Of a DNA stretch of 64,000 bases, positions 50,357-59,038 are shown piece after piece. Made by a program: the position numbers and the translations under genes. Within the stretch, counting starts at the first letter, position 1, and the number at the start of each line of letters is the position of its first letter. This stretch comes from Natronocella acetinitrilica (GTDB taxonomy: Bacteria; Pseudomonadota; Gammaproteobacteria; Nitrococcales; Aquisalimonadaceae): positions 124,001-188,000 of the forward strand of contig NZ_JALJXV010000009.1 in the NCBI RefSeq assembly GCF_024170285.1, in the 5' to 3' direction. The notes beneath the pieces were generated by a model. It saw only the letters and a list, made by a program, of their open reading frames with translations, searched no databases and was not told the origin of the DNA.

Positions 50357-51013
50357 ATGATCGACATACTGATCGGACACTACGGCGTTTTCGCCCAGGG
50401 GCTGATGACGACACTGATCGTGTCCTTGTCTGCGATCGGGGTTGGCCTGGTGCTCGGGGTCACCCTGACTTTCGGTCTCACCAGCCAGTATCGGATCATC
50501 CGCTGGCCCTGCGGGTTGTATCGCAGTTTCTGGCGTGGGACCCCCATCCTGCTGCAGCTCTTGCTGGTTTATTACCTGTTGCCGGATATCGGCATCGAGG
50601 TGGCACCGATTACAGCGGCGATTCTCGCCCTGTCATTGAATACGGCTGCCTTCCAGGCGGAGATCTTCCGCAGTGGCCTGGCCCATGTGCCGGCCGGTCA
50701 GGTGGAGGCCGCCCGCATGGTGGGCATGGGCATGTGGACGATCCGTCGACGCATACTCATGCCGCAGGTCTTTCGCCTGACGCTGCCGCCGTTGACCAAC
50801 GAGGTCATCACCATCCTCAAGAATTCCTCTCTGGTGTCGGTGATCGCCGTCACCGAATTGATGCGGGTGAGCGATCAGATCGTCTCCCGCACCTTCCAGC
50901 CGCTGGAGACCTACCTCGCGGCTGCGGTGATCTATCTGTCGGTAAACCTGGTTCTGGCCCGTATCAGCGCGCTGCTCGAGCGGCGGATGCGCGGCGGCCT
51001 GGCCGCGGACTAG
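50357..51013 (+). CDS. Amino-acid-type ABC transporter permease 1
   Basis: The protein has 218 residues of the HisM/GlnP type with about five membrane helices. The EAA loop QVEAARMVGMGMWTIRRRIL and QVFRLTLPPLTNEVITILKN-SSLVS are diagnostic. It forms a heterodimer with the following permease. The ribosome site GGAGCTTCCC is upstream of the ATG. Confidence 0.9.
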   Translation: MIDILIGHYGVFAQGLMTTLIVSLSAIGVGLVLGVTLTFGLTSQYRIIRWPCGLYRSFWRGTPILLQLLLVYYLLPDIGIEVAPITAAILALSLNTAAFQAEIFRSGLAHVPAGQVEAARMVGMGMWTIRRRILMPQVFRLTLPPLTNEVITILKNSSLVSVIAVTELMRVSDQIVSRTFQPLETYLAAAVIYLSVNLVLARISALLERRMRGGLAAD

Positions 51014-51025
51014 GAGGCGACGGTC

Positions 51026-51730
51026 ATGATCGACTTTCAATTGCTCATCGACATGCGCGGCCTGATCCTGCTGGGGCTGTGGAATACCGTCTGGATCTGC
51101 TTTGTCGGCTGCATCATCGCCATCGTGCTCGGTCTGGCGCTGGCGTCCCTGCGCCTGGCGCAGCCCAAGGTCTTTGGTTGGCCGATCGCCGCTTATGTGG
51201 AGATCTGTCGCGGTACGCCCTTGCTGGTGATTCTCTTCCTGCTCTATTTCGGAGGCCCCAGCATCGGTCTGCGCCTGGAAGCGGAAGTGGCCGGGCTGGT
51301 GGGCATCGGGCTCTATGGCGCCGGCTACTTCGCGGAGATTTTCCGGGCCGGGTTCAAGTCCATACCGCCGGGTCACGTCGAGGCCGCGCGGATGCTTGGT
51401 ATCTCTCGCTGGCATGTGCTGACCCGCATCCAGATTCCGCAGATGATGCGGCTGATCGTGCCGCCCAGCACCAACCAGTTGATCATCCTGGTGAAGGAGT
51501 CCGCGCTGTTGTCCGTCATTTCGGTGGATGATCTAACCAAGAACGCCACCACCATCGTCAATCAGACCTTTGTGGTGGTTGAACCCTACGTCGCGGTGGC
51601 ACTGCTTTACTGGCTGATCATCGAGATCGTGGCCCGCGGCGGCTACTACCTGGAGCATCGACTCAAGGCCCGGCAAACGCCGCGGGTGCGGGCCGTGCAG
51701 AGAGGAGGAGAAGGACATGCGAGCAGCTGA
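51026..51730 (+). CDS. Amino-acid-type ABC transporter permease 2
   Basis: The protein has 234 residues. The HisM/GlnP fold has the EAA loop [20 protein letters not shown] and [31 protein letters not shown] lies before the ATG. The 3' end overlaps the ATPase gene by 14 bp. Confidence 0.9.
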   Translation: MIDFQLLIDMRGLILLGLWNTVWICFVGCIIAIVLGLALASLRLAQPKVFGWPIAAYVEICRGTPLLVILFLLYFGGPSIGLRLEAEVAGLVGIGLYGAGYFAEIFRAGFKSIPPGHVEAARMLGISRWHVLTRIQIPQMMRLIVPPSTNQLIILVKESALLSVISVDDLTKNATTIVNQTFVVVEPYVAVALLYWLIIEIVARGGYYLEHRLKARQTPRVRAVQRGGEGHASS

Positions 51731-52535
51731 ACGGGTCCAGCCGGTCGAGGATAGTTCGGTGGAAGGCGCCGTTGTTTCGGCGAAGGGGCTCGGCAAGACC
51801 TTCGGTGATACGGAGGTTCTGAAGGACATCGATTTCTCGGTGGCTGCATCAGAGGTCGTGTGTGTCATCGGGCCGTCGGGGTCGGGTAAATCCACCCTGT
51901 TGCGCTGCCTCGCTTTTCTCGAGGCATACGATGCAGGCAGCGTGCATATCGGTGGCCAGCTGCTCGGCTACAAGGATCAGGGTGGCATGCGGGTGCGCGC
52001 CAGTGAGCGAGCCATCGACCGGGTCCGCGCGCCCATCGGCATGGTGTTCCAGCATTTCCACCTCTGGCCTCACCGCACGGCGCTGGAGAATGTCACCGAG
52101 GCGCTGCGCCTGGTTGCAGGATTGTCGCGCCGTGAGGCCGAGAAACAGGGCATGGACATGCTCGAGCGGGTCGGTCTTGTCGATCGTGCCGATCATTATC
52201 CGGAACAGCTTTCCGGCGGGCAGAAGCAGCGTGTTGCAATCGCCCGCGCCCTGGCAATGAAGCCCCAGGTCATGTATTTCGACGAGCCCACCTCGGCCCT
52301 CGACCCGGAATTGGTCGGTGAGGTTCTTGAGGTGATGAAACAGCTCGCCCGAGAGGGGATGACCATGGTCATCGTCACCCATGAGATGGGCTTCGCCGCC
52401 CACGTGGCCGACCGCGTCGTCTTCATGGATGCCGGGAAAATTGTCGAATCCGGCAAGCCCGAAGAAGTCTTTCGTAACCCAAGTAGCCCACGCCTTCAGC
52501 AGTTTCTGAATACCTGGCGCGAGCGCAGTATCTAA
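51717..52535 (+). CDS. Amino-acid-type ABC transporter ATP-binding protein
   Basis: The protein has 272 residues. Walker A is GPSGSGKS at 52-59, the signature is [15 protein letters not shown] and Walker B is [12 protein letters not shown], of the GlnQ/HisP type. An N-terminal extension of about 18 residues precedes the fold. The coding order SBP-permease-permease-ATPase is typical. Confidence 0.92.
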   Translation: MRAAERVQPVEDSSVEGAVVSAKGLGKTFGDTEVLKDIDFSVAASEVVCVIGPSGSGKSTLLRCLAFLEAYDAGSVHIGGQLLGYKDQGGMRVRASERAIDRVRAPIGMVFQHFHLWPHRTALENVTEALRLVAGLSRREAEKQGMDMLERVGLVDRADHYPEQLSGGQKQRVAIARALAMKPQVMYFDEPTSALDPELVGEVLEVMKQLAREGMTMVIVTHEMGFAAHVADRVVFMDAGKIVESGKPEEVFRNPSSPRLQQFLNTWRERSI

Positions 52536-52550
52536 TCAGAGGAGAATGTC

Positions 52551-53258
52551 ATGAGTTTCGATCACGCCCGAATTGCCACGATGCCGCAGCTCAACAGCAA
52601 ACCCTGCGGTAGCAACCACACCCTGGAAGACCCGATCTCCGCCGACGGCACGCCGGTGATCGGCGAGCGCTACCATGTGGCCGCCCGCGGTGGACGTGCG
52701 GTGCGTGTGAAGGCCGGTCAGACCATTCGCATCATCAATACCCACGGCACCCAGGTCTGTGATACCTGGGCATTCAACCAGGACAACCTCAACGAGTTCA
52801 TGTCCTGGGAGCATGGCCGGGCCTGGATCGACGGCTTGATCCCCAAGGTCGGTGATCCGCTGATGAGCAATCGTCGGCGCCCCATCATGACCTTGACCGC
52901 TGATACCTCACCGGGCATCCATGACACCCTGATGGCGGCCTGCGATCTCTACCGCTACATGACCCTGGGCGTCGAAGGCTACCACGACAACTGCGCCGAC
53001 AACCTCCGTCTGGCCATGCAGGCCATTGGTCTGGAGGCACCTGAAGTACCGCAGCCGCTCAATCTGTGGATGAATATCCCGGTGGATGACCAGATGAAGA
53101 TCCAGTGGTGTGCGCCGGTTTCCCGGCCTGGGGATTATGTGGATCTGCGCGCAGAAATGGACTGCATCGTTGCCATGTCGGCCTGTCCGCAGGATATTAT
53201 TCCGATCAATGGAGATGACTGCAAACCCGTAGAACTGCATTTCGAGGTACATGACTGA
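52551..53258 (+). CDS. DUF1989 (urea carboxylase-associated) family protein
   Basis: The protein has 235 residues. DUF1989 hallmarks are VKAGQTIRIINTHGTQVCDT, LMSNRRRPIMTLTADTSPGIHDT, and an HDNC-type cysteine in YHDNCADNLRLAMQ near the middle. Family members accompany urea carboxylase and other ureide enzymes and are probably metal enzymes acting on urea-like compounds. It lies 15 bp after the ATPase, and its stop overlaps the start of the hydrolase by one base. Confidence 0.87.
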   Translation: MSFDHARIATMPQLNSKPCGSNHTLEDPISADGTPVIGERYHVAARGGRAVRVKAGQTIRIINTHGTQVCDTWAFNQDNLNEFMSWEHGRAWIDGLIPKVGDPLMSNRRRPIMTLTADTSPGIHDTLMAACDLYRYMTLGVEGYHDNCADNLRLAMQAIGLEAPEVPQPLNLWMNIPVDDQMKIQWCAPVSRPGDYVDLRAEMDCIVAMSACPQDIIPINGDDCKPVELHFEVHD

Positions 53259-54523
53259 TGCCTGATCAATCCGCCCGAGCCGCCGCTGCGGTTGATTCCC
53301 GACGGTTGTGGGAAGACCTGCGCAACCTTGCGCAATTGGGTGCCAGGGCGGACGGCGGGGTGGGTCGTCTCGCCCTGGATGAAAATGACGTGAAGGCCCG
53401 TCTCTGGCTGGTTGAGCAAGGGCGTGCGCTGGGTTGCTCGGTGCGCATGGACGCGGCGGCAAATGTGTTTCTGCGTTTGCCGGGCGGCGATGAAAACCTG
53501 CCACCGGTCGTCACTGGCAGCCACATGGACAGCCAGCCGGCCGGTGGCGCCTACGACGGCGCCTATGGAGTGCTCGCCGGGCTTGCGGCGCTGCGGGCCG
53601 TGCATGAAGCCAGAATCGCCACCCGGCGTCCGCTGGAAGTCGTGGCCTGGACTAACGAGGAGGGCGTTCGGTTCTCGCCGGGTACCTCCGGTTCGGCCTG
53701 TTTTGTCGGCGTCCGCAGCCTTGAGGAGACCCGCGCGCTCACCGACGGTGAGGGCATCAGTTTCGGCGAAGCCGCCGACGCTTGCCTTGCCCGTCTTGAA
53801 GCGCAGGGCGTGCCGACTGCGGATTTCGCGACGCCCATGTCGGCGTTCGTGGAGCTGCATATCGAACAGGGGCCCGTACTGGAGCGGGCTGGCGCCCGTG
53901 CTGGTGTGGTCACGGGTATTCAGGGGGTGAGCTGGTTCGAGTTCACCGTGCGGGGTACGGCAAACCACGCTGGCACCACGCCCCGCGCGGCGCGCCGCGA
54001 TGCCCTGGAGGGTGCCTGTGCGCTTGCAGTCGCGCTACGCGAACAGGCCCGGGATGATGCCGACGAAACGCGGTTCACCATCGGCCGCTTCCGGGTGTCG
54101 CCGGACTCGGTCAATACCATTCCCGATGAGGCGGTGTTTACCGTGGATCTTCGCGATCCCGACCAGGCCAGGCTGGATGCGCTGGAAGCAACCTTCCGCG
54201 ACCTTGCGGCGGGCGAATGGGCTGGCTGTTCGGTGGAGGTCACCCGGCTGTCGCGGATCGACCCGGTTGTATTTCCGGATGCGGTGACCGGGGCGGTCGC
54301 CGAGGCCGCCGAGCGGGATCTGTGCATGGAAGCGCCACGGCTCATGTCCGGTGCGTTCCATGACGCCATTCACTTGGCGCGGCACTGTCCCACCGGGATG
54401 ATCTTTATCCCGTGCAAGGACGGTGTCAGCCATCATCCGGCGGAAAGCATCACCCCCGATCAGGCGGAGGATGGCGCCCGTCTGCTGGCTGCCACGCTGG
54501 TCCGACTGGCTGAGGTGGCGTAG
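53258..54523 (+). CDS. M20-family allantoate / N-carbamoyl-amino-acid amidohydrolase
   Basis: The protein has 421 residues. Metal ligands are visible as H89 (TGSHMDSQP), D100 (GGAYDGAYG), E135 (WTNEEGVRF), a His in VELHIEQGP and a late His in GVSHHPAE. The dimerisation domain starts at about residue 225 (FEFTVRGTANHAGTTPRAAR). Known relatives hydrolyse allantoate, ureidoglycine, beta-ureidopropionate or N-carbamoyl-L-amino acids. Coupling to DUF1989 and an importer suggests uptake and deureidation of such a compound. Confidence 0.88.
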   Translation: MPDQSARAAAAVDSRRLWEDLRNLAQLGARADGGVGRLALDENDVKARLWLVEQGRALGCSVRMDAAANVFLRLPGGDENLPPVVTGSHMDSQPAGGAYDGAYGVLAGLAALRAVHEARIATRRPLEVVAWTNEEGVRFSPGTSGSACFVGVRSLEETRALTDGEGISFGEAADACLARLEAQGVPTADFATPMSAFVELHIEQGPVLERAGARAGVVTGIQGVSWFEFTVRGTANHAGTTPRAARRDALEGACALAVALREQARDDADETRFTIGRFRVSPDSVNTIPDEAVFTVDLRDPDQARLDALEATFRDLAAGEWAGCSVEVTRLSRIDPVVFPDAVTGAVAEAAERDLCMEAPRLMSGAFHDAIHLARHCPTGMIFIPCKDGVSHHPAESITPDQAEDGARLLAATLVRLAEVA

Positions 54524-54624
54524 GGTCCCTGTCGCGTCGGGACCTCGATGCCCCGGCGTGGCATTTCGGTCTATGCTCGGTCCATTGGCCCCGGATGCGC
54601 AACTCGGCGCTGGATAACAATCAC

Positions 54625-55821
54625 TCAACGGTGTGGATCGGTCCCGTAGCCGCGTCCCTGCCCCTCCACTACCAGCAAGCGGATTCTGCCGACGTAGAGC
54701 AGGTGGTGACTTGCGATCTCCAGGCGACGCATAAGCGTGTCAACATCGCCGCCTCCCGGTGACTGCCGGACCAGGATATCGATATCCACCCCGGACGGTT
54801 TGTAATGCAGGGTCAGTGTGCGCTGCTCCGGTAGTTCCTCGATCTCATTCCAGGCGCGGGAAAGATCCTCGGTGATGACCTCCCGGGGAGGCAAGGCGTC
54901 TGCCGGTGAATCTGCCAACTCGTTATCCGGCTTGATACCCACCAGCACGTCGGACACGGCGTCAATCCGCCCGAGCAGGGCATGCTGGACCTGGGTGGCG
55001 ATACGGTTGGCCTCCGACAGGCGAATATCCGGATCCAGCATCAGATGGACGTCCATCACCACCTGGCCACCCATGCGCCGAGTGCGCAAGTGCTGATGCC
55101 TGCGCACTCCCGGCACCGCGTCGATCACCTGCTCCAGTTCCCGCAGTTCGTCATCGGCGAGGCCGGTATCCACCAGCTCGACGATGGATTGGCGAATGAA
55201 CCGCCAGCCCATACGGCCCAGAAACAAGGCAACGACAATCGCCGCGACGGCGTCCAGCCAGGGTGCACCGAGCATGGCTCCCGTCACGCCGACCACCACC
55301 ACGATGGATGAGAGCGCATCGGAGCGGTGATGCCAGGCATTGGCCTCGATCAGCGGTGAGCGCGTGTCGTGGGCAACCTTCAGGGTGTAGTGGTAGAGCG
55401 CCTCCTTGGTGCCCACGGAGGCCACCGCGGCAATCAGCGCCAGCCATCCCGGATGCAGCAGGAGATCCGGATTCAGCAGACGCATCACCGAGTCATAGAC
55501 GAAACCGCCGCCAATCATGAGCAGCAGCGCGCCGATCAGGGCGGTTGCCGCGGTTTCGATACGGGCGTGGCCGTAGGGATGGTCCTCGTCCGCTTCCTTG
55601 CTGCCCCAGCGGGCAGCAAACAGCACCAGGCCGTCACTGAGCAGATCGGAGAGGGAATGAACGCCATCGGCGACCAGTGCCTGGGACTGGCCGAAGATGC
55701 CGGCGGCAATCTTCCCCACCGAGAGGAAGCAGTTGACGACGCCCCCTACCAGGGTGACCCGCCGCTTCGCCGGCCAGTCCGAGGCCGTGTTGTTCTGTCC
55801 GTTCTGGGTTGCTGTCTGCAT
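54625..55821 (-). CDS. Cation diffusion facilitator family metal transporter
   Basis: The protein has 398 residues with six membrane helices and a cytoplasmic C-terminal domain with an extra 80 residues. Signature residues include LVADGVHSLSDLLSDG in TM2 and HPYGHARIETAA, plus the second site around ANAWHHRSDALSS. Metal preference (Fe, Mn, Zn or Co) cannot be fixed. It faces the amidohydrolase gene across a 101-bp gap. Confidence 0.9.
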   Translation of the reverse strand: MQTATQNGQNNTASDWPAKRRVTLVGGVVNCFLSVGKIAAGIFGQSQALVADGVHSLSDLLSDGLVLFAARWGSKEADEDHPYGHARIETAATALIGALLLMIGGGFVYDSVMRLLNPDLLLHPGWLALIAAVASVGTKEALYHYTLKVAHDTRSPLIEANAWHHRSDALSSIVVVVGVTGAMLGAPWLDAVAAIVVALFLGRMGWRFIRQSIVELVDTGLADDELRELEQVIDAVPGVRRHQHLRTRRMGGQVVMDVHLMLDPDIRLSEANRIATQVQHALLGRIDAVSDVLVGIKPDNELADSPADALPPREVITEDLSRAWNEIEELPEQRTLTLHYKPSGVDIDILVRQSPGGGDVDTLMRRLEIASHHLLYVGRIRLLVVEGQGRGYGTDPHR

Positions 55822-55943
55822 CGCTTTCGCGCATCAGGGTTCCGGGATCGGCTCCTATTGTGCCCTTGGTGGCCTGCGTTGTCTGTTGTCGAATGCTCTA
55901 TGATGAGGCGCGATAACACACAACAGGATTGCGGGAGGAGAGC

Positions 55944-56690
55944 ATGCGTCTGAACGGAAAGGTAGCCGTCGTGACCGGTGGTGGGTCCGGATTCGGTGAG
56001 GCCATCGCGCGGCGGTTTGCCGGGCAGGGTGCCCGAGTCGTCGTCGCCGACATCAATCTCGAGGGTGCCGAACGGGTCGCCGAGGCGATTGCGGAATCGG
56101 GTGGCGAGGCTTTGGCCGTGCGTACTGATGTCAGTCAGAACGACGATATGGCGTCACTGGTGGAATCCACAGTCAGCCGGTTCGGTACGCTCCACGTCAT
56201 GGTCAATAACGCCGGGACCACGCATCGAAACGGTCCCATGCTGGATGTGGACGAGGACACATTCGACAGGGTCTATGCAGTCAACGTGAAGAGCATCTAC
56301 CTGTCGGCGCGGCATGTGGTGCCGGTATTTCGTCGTCAGGGCAGTGGCTGTTTCATCAATGTGGCGTCCACTGCCGGCGTTCGGCCCCGCCCGGGGCTCA
56401 CCTGGTACAACGGCAGCAAGGGAGCGGCGGTCATTCTCACCAAGTCCATGGCCGTGGAGCTTGGGCCGGAACAGATCCGGGTCAACGCCATCAATCCGGT
56501 CATGGGAGAGACGGGGCTGATCGACCAGTTTCTCGGCGACAACAGTCGCGAGGCAGTGATCTCGGGAATCCCGATGGGCCGTCTCAGCCAGCCGTCGGAC
56601 ATAGCCTCGGCCGCCCTGTTTCTTGCCTCGGATGACGCCGCTTTCATCACCGGGGTCTGTCTGGAGGTGGACGGCGGGCGTTGCGTGTAG
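55944..56690 (+). CDS. Short-chain dehydrogenase/reductase (intact)
   Basis: The protein has 248 residues from the ATG at 55944 (MRLNGKVAVV), with GGGAGGAG upstream. The NAD(P) motif TGGGSGFG is at 11-18, NNAG at 88-91, and the catalytic residues are S142, Y155 and K159 (TWYNGSKG). The Asp at the end of strand 2 (VVADIN) favours NAD over NADP. It ends EVDGGRCV, as does the SDR pseudogene at 8692-9083, so the two belong to one subfamily. The substrate is unknown, and glucose dehydrogenase/BKR-like enzymes are the usual annotation. Confidence 0.9.
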   Translation: MRLNGKVAVVTGGGSGFGEAIARRFAGQGARVVVADINLEGAERVAEAIAESGGEALAVRTDVSQNDDMASLVESTVSRFGTLHVMVNNAGTTHRNGPMLDVDEDTFDRVYAVNVKSIYLSARHVVPVFRRQGSGCFINVASTAGVRPRPGLTWYNGSKGAAVILTKSMAVELGPEQIRVNAINPVMGETGLIDQFLGDNSREAVISGIPMGRLSQPSDIASAALFLASDDAAFITGVCLEVDGGRCV

Positions 56691-56726
56691 CATGCGGAAT
56701 CGATTTGCGTTGCAACAGGGTGTTTC

Positions 56727-58421
56727 ATGAAAAAGGGACTTTTGATCGGCATGGTCGGCGCGCCGTTGGCACTGTTCACCTTGTATCTCGGTGCCATGCA
56801 CTGGAGTGGTCAGCGTGTCGAGGCCGAGTTGCGCGAGACGCTTGCCGCTCTGGACGGGGTGGCGGGCGTTGAACTGCGGGATATTGCCATCGACCGCAGC
56901 CTGCGGCAGACACGGGTGTGGTTGCGCGTCCTGCCCGGGGGGCCGCTGGATGTCATCCATCGCCAGGAGCTGGAGGATGCCGGATTGCCCCCGTCGCCCC
57001 TGGAGTACGAGGCGACGCTGTCCATCGACCATGGGCCAGTGATGCTGCAGGGCAGTGGCCCCGGCTTCGGGCTTGCTGCTGGCCTGGTCGAGGTGACACA
57101 GCCTGCCCATCATCTGCTGAGAAAATATGGCGACCATCATCCGGAGCCGGGTCGCGGCATATTCCGGGTGGACTTCTCCGGCGATGTGATCGGGGATTAC
57201 ACCCAGCCCGCGTTCGAGGGCACGGCCTGGACCCGCCTTGACCACGATGATCGTGCCGATGATCTGCCCTACGATCTGTGGACAGATACAGACCATGTCC
57301 GCTACCGCTACGCCTTGTCAGACGGCCAACTGGAGGTCGCAGGAACACTCGGTGAGACCTGGCTCGAATGGGAGCACGGCGTGCGGGCAGGGATTGGCAG
57401 CGGCGATTTTGAAGCAGGTGGCGTACTCCGGCCGGAGCGGCATCGGCTGGATTATTCCATCAACCTTGCCGAATTCCATTATCGCGATAACGCCATGGAC
57501 TCGGAGCAGGTTCTCCGCGGCATCGCCCTGAACGGCAGCACCGCGGGCAATGGCGGGTATCTGGATGAATTCGTGCTGTATGGCAGCATCGACGAATGGG
57601 ATAACGCACTCGCCGCAGATCGCCTCACCGGGCGTTCAATGCGCATACGGGCCGAGGTGGACCGCGAAGCTGATGGCGCCTGGTTTGCCGACCTGGATCT
57701 CGCCATGGGGCCAACGCTCATGGTTCTGGGCGATGCGGGTGATGAACCGCTGGGGGTCGATGGCGCGACACTGGGCTTGCGGCTCCTGGAGGGCCATGAC
57801 GGCGTCACTGTGGCGATGGAGATGACGGCCGCGGGAGAGCTGGGTGGTGAGCCTTTCTCCCACGCCGCCGCTCTATCGCTGGAGGGCCTGGAGCGCGACG
57901 CCTATGGCGCGGCATGGCTGGAACTCGAACCGGCACTGCGCGCGGACGCGGATTCAGCGATTCTGGTCGACATCCTGTCACGCCATTTCGACGCGCTTTT
58001 CGCGGGTCAACCGGCTCTGCTGATCGGCCCGGTTCGGATTGATGTCCTGGGGAACGTACTGGATATCGTGGCGAGGTTTCCGGTGCAACCCGACTGGATC
58101 GCCGAGTTCGGAAGCCCGGGGCTGTTCTGGCCGCAGGCGGGCCTGCGTGGCCGGTTGGACATGGATCCGGGGTTTACCGTAATCCTGGCCCGGCTGGCGG
58201 CGACGCAGATGGAAGGGTCTCCGCTGTTCGTGCAGAACGCCTTGCAGCAGCAACTGGATGGGTTCCTGCGCAGCATGGCCGACATTGGTCTGATCGCCGA
58301 AGTTGATGGGCGCTACAGGCTGGACTGGCGGGTGGAGGATGACCGCCTTCTGGTCAACCAGGGCCTGGACGTGACCGAGGAATATCAGATGTTGCTCTAT
58401 CAGCTGCCTGGCCGCTTCTGA
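56727..58421 (+). CDS. DUF945 (YdgA-like) protein
   Basis: The protein has 564 residues. An N-terminal membrane anchor (LLIGMVGAPLALFTLYLGAM) is followed by a long soluble region with LDGVAGVELRDIAIDRSLRQ and a late FVQNALQQQLDGFLRSMADI. This layout fits the YdgA/DUF945 family of periplasm-exposed or inner-membrane proteins of unclear role. It starts 36 bp after the SDR stop and may be cotranscribed with it. Confidence 0.75.
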   Translation: MKKGLLIGMVGAPLALFTLYLGAMHWSGQRVEAELRETLAALDGVAGVELRDIAIDRSLRQTRVWLRVLPGGPLDVIHRQELEDAGLPPSPLEYEATLSIDHGPVMLQGSGPGFGLAAGLVEVTQPAHHLLRKYGDHHPEPGRGIFRVDFSGDVIGDYTQPAFEGTAWTRLDHDDRADDLPYDLWTDTDHVRYRYALSDGQLEVAGTLGETWLEWEHGVRAGIGSGDFEAGGVLRPERHRLDYSINLAEFHYRDNAMDSEQVLRGIALNGSTAGNGGYLDEFVLYGSIDEWDNALAADRLTGRSMRIRAEVDREADGAWFADLDLAMGPTLMVLGDAGDEPLGVDGATLGLRLLEGHDGVTVAMEMTAAGELGGEPFSHAAALSLEGLERDAYGAAWLELEPALRADADSAILVDILSRHFDALFAGQPALLIGPVRIDVLGNVLDIVARFPVQPDWIAEFGSPGLFWPQAGLRGRLDMDPGFTVILARLAATQMEGSPLFVQNALQQQLDGFLRSMADIGLIAEVDGRYRLDWRVEDDRLLVNQGLDVTEEYQMLLYQLPGRF

Positions 58422-58561
58422 TCAGGGGCGGCAAACGGCTTGATAAATCGCACAAAGTTGGTGCAATCTGGCCGCGATCTTGTCGAAGCCAGCGGCTTTT
58501 TACGAGCTTTCGTGACCTGCGTCGAACATTCTGATTTTCTATTAAGTCCCCGTAAGAAAAA

Positions 58562-58643
58562 GAATTAGTCCTAATTCCACCTAGCTATTTCAGGTCTCTT
58601 GTCCGATACTTATGTTGCGGTGCAATAATTCGCACCATTATTG
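58562..58643. promoter_or_regulatory. AT-rich leader with overlapping hairpins upstream of a small gene
   Basis: A perfect inverted repeat GAATTAG-TC-CTAATTC is at 58562-58577. Further down, two mutually exclusive hairpins share bases: GGTGC...GCACC (58619-58636) and CAATAAT-TCGCACC-ATTATTG (58623-58643). They end 27 bp before the GTG start at 58670. The 58422-58669 gap is much richer in AT than its surroundings. Confidence 0.45.
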
Positions 58644-58669
58644 GGCATTCTGGATCGGTGAGGTGGATC

Positions 58670-58876
58670 GTGCGACATGATCAGCAGTTTTATCGGGTTA
58701 CGTACCACGAGGCGGAGCGCATTCGTCGCGAGGCTATCGAGTTGCGCAACAGGGCCATCGGGGATGCCGTGCGGGCGGCCGTTCGTAGCGTCCATGCAGC
58801 CCTGGATCGCGTCAGTTTCCTGTCCCCGAACGCACAGCTTCGGCGGGTAATACCGGACAGCGACGTCCGGACATGA
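58670..58876 (+). CDS. Small hypothetical protein
   Basis: The protein has 68 residues from the GTG at 58670 behind GAGGTGG. It reads MRHDQQFYRVTYHEAERIRR and is rich in Arg/Glu amphipathic helix (REAIELRNRAIGDAVRAAVR). It has no membrane segment or known motif. A good terminator follows 12 bp later, and a structured AT-rich leader precedes it, so it looks like an independent transcription unit. Codon pattern and ribosome site support it, but I do not recognise a family. Confidence 0.6.
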   Translation: MRHDQQFYRVTYHEAERIRREAIELRNRAIGDAVRAAVRSVHAALDRVSFLSPNAQLRRVIPDSDVRT

Positions 58877-58888
58877 GTGTCTATCCAG

Positions 58889-58916
58889 AGCCCCGGTGCA
58901 ATCGACCGGGGCTTTT
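58889..58916 (+). terminator. Rho-independent terminator after the small gene
   Basis: A 9-bp stem AGCCCCGGT / ACCGGGGCT with a 7-nt loop is followed by TTT on the plus strand. It starts 12 bp after the small ORF stop. Confidence 0.8.
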
Positions 58917-59038
58917 CGTTTCAAACCCGCATACGTCTCGCCCATCCTTCCTGCCTCATGTAATCTTGCAGATCGAATCCCCGTGGTATTCAGGAGTCGC
59001 CCCCAGCGCATGGATGAGTTTCGTCATTGGTGCAATCG

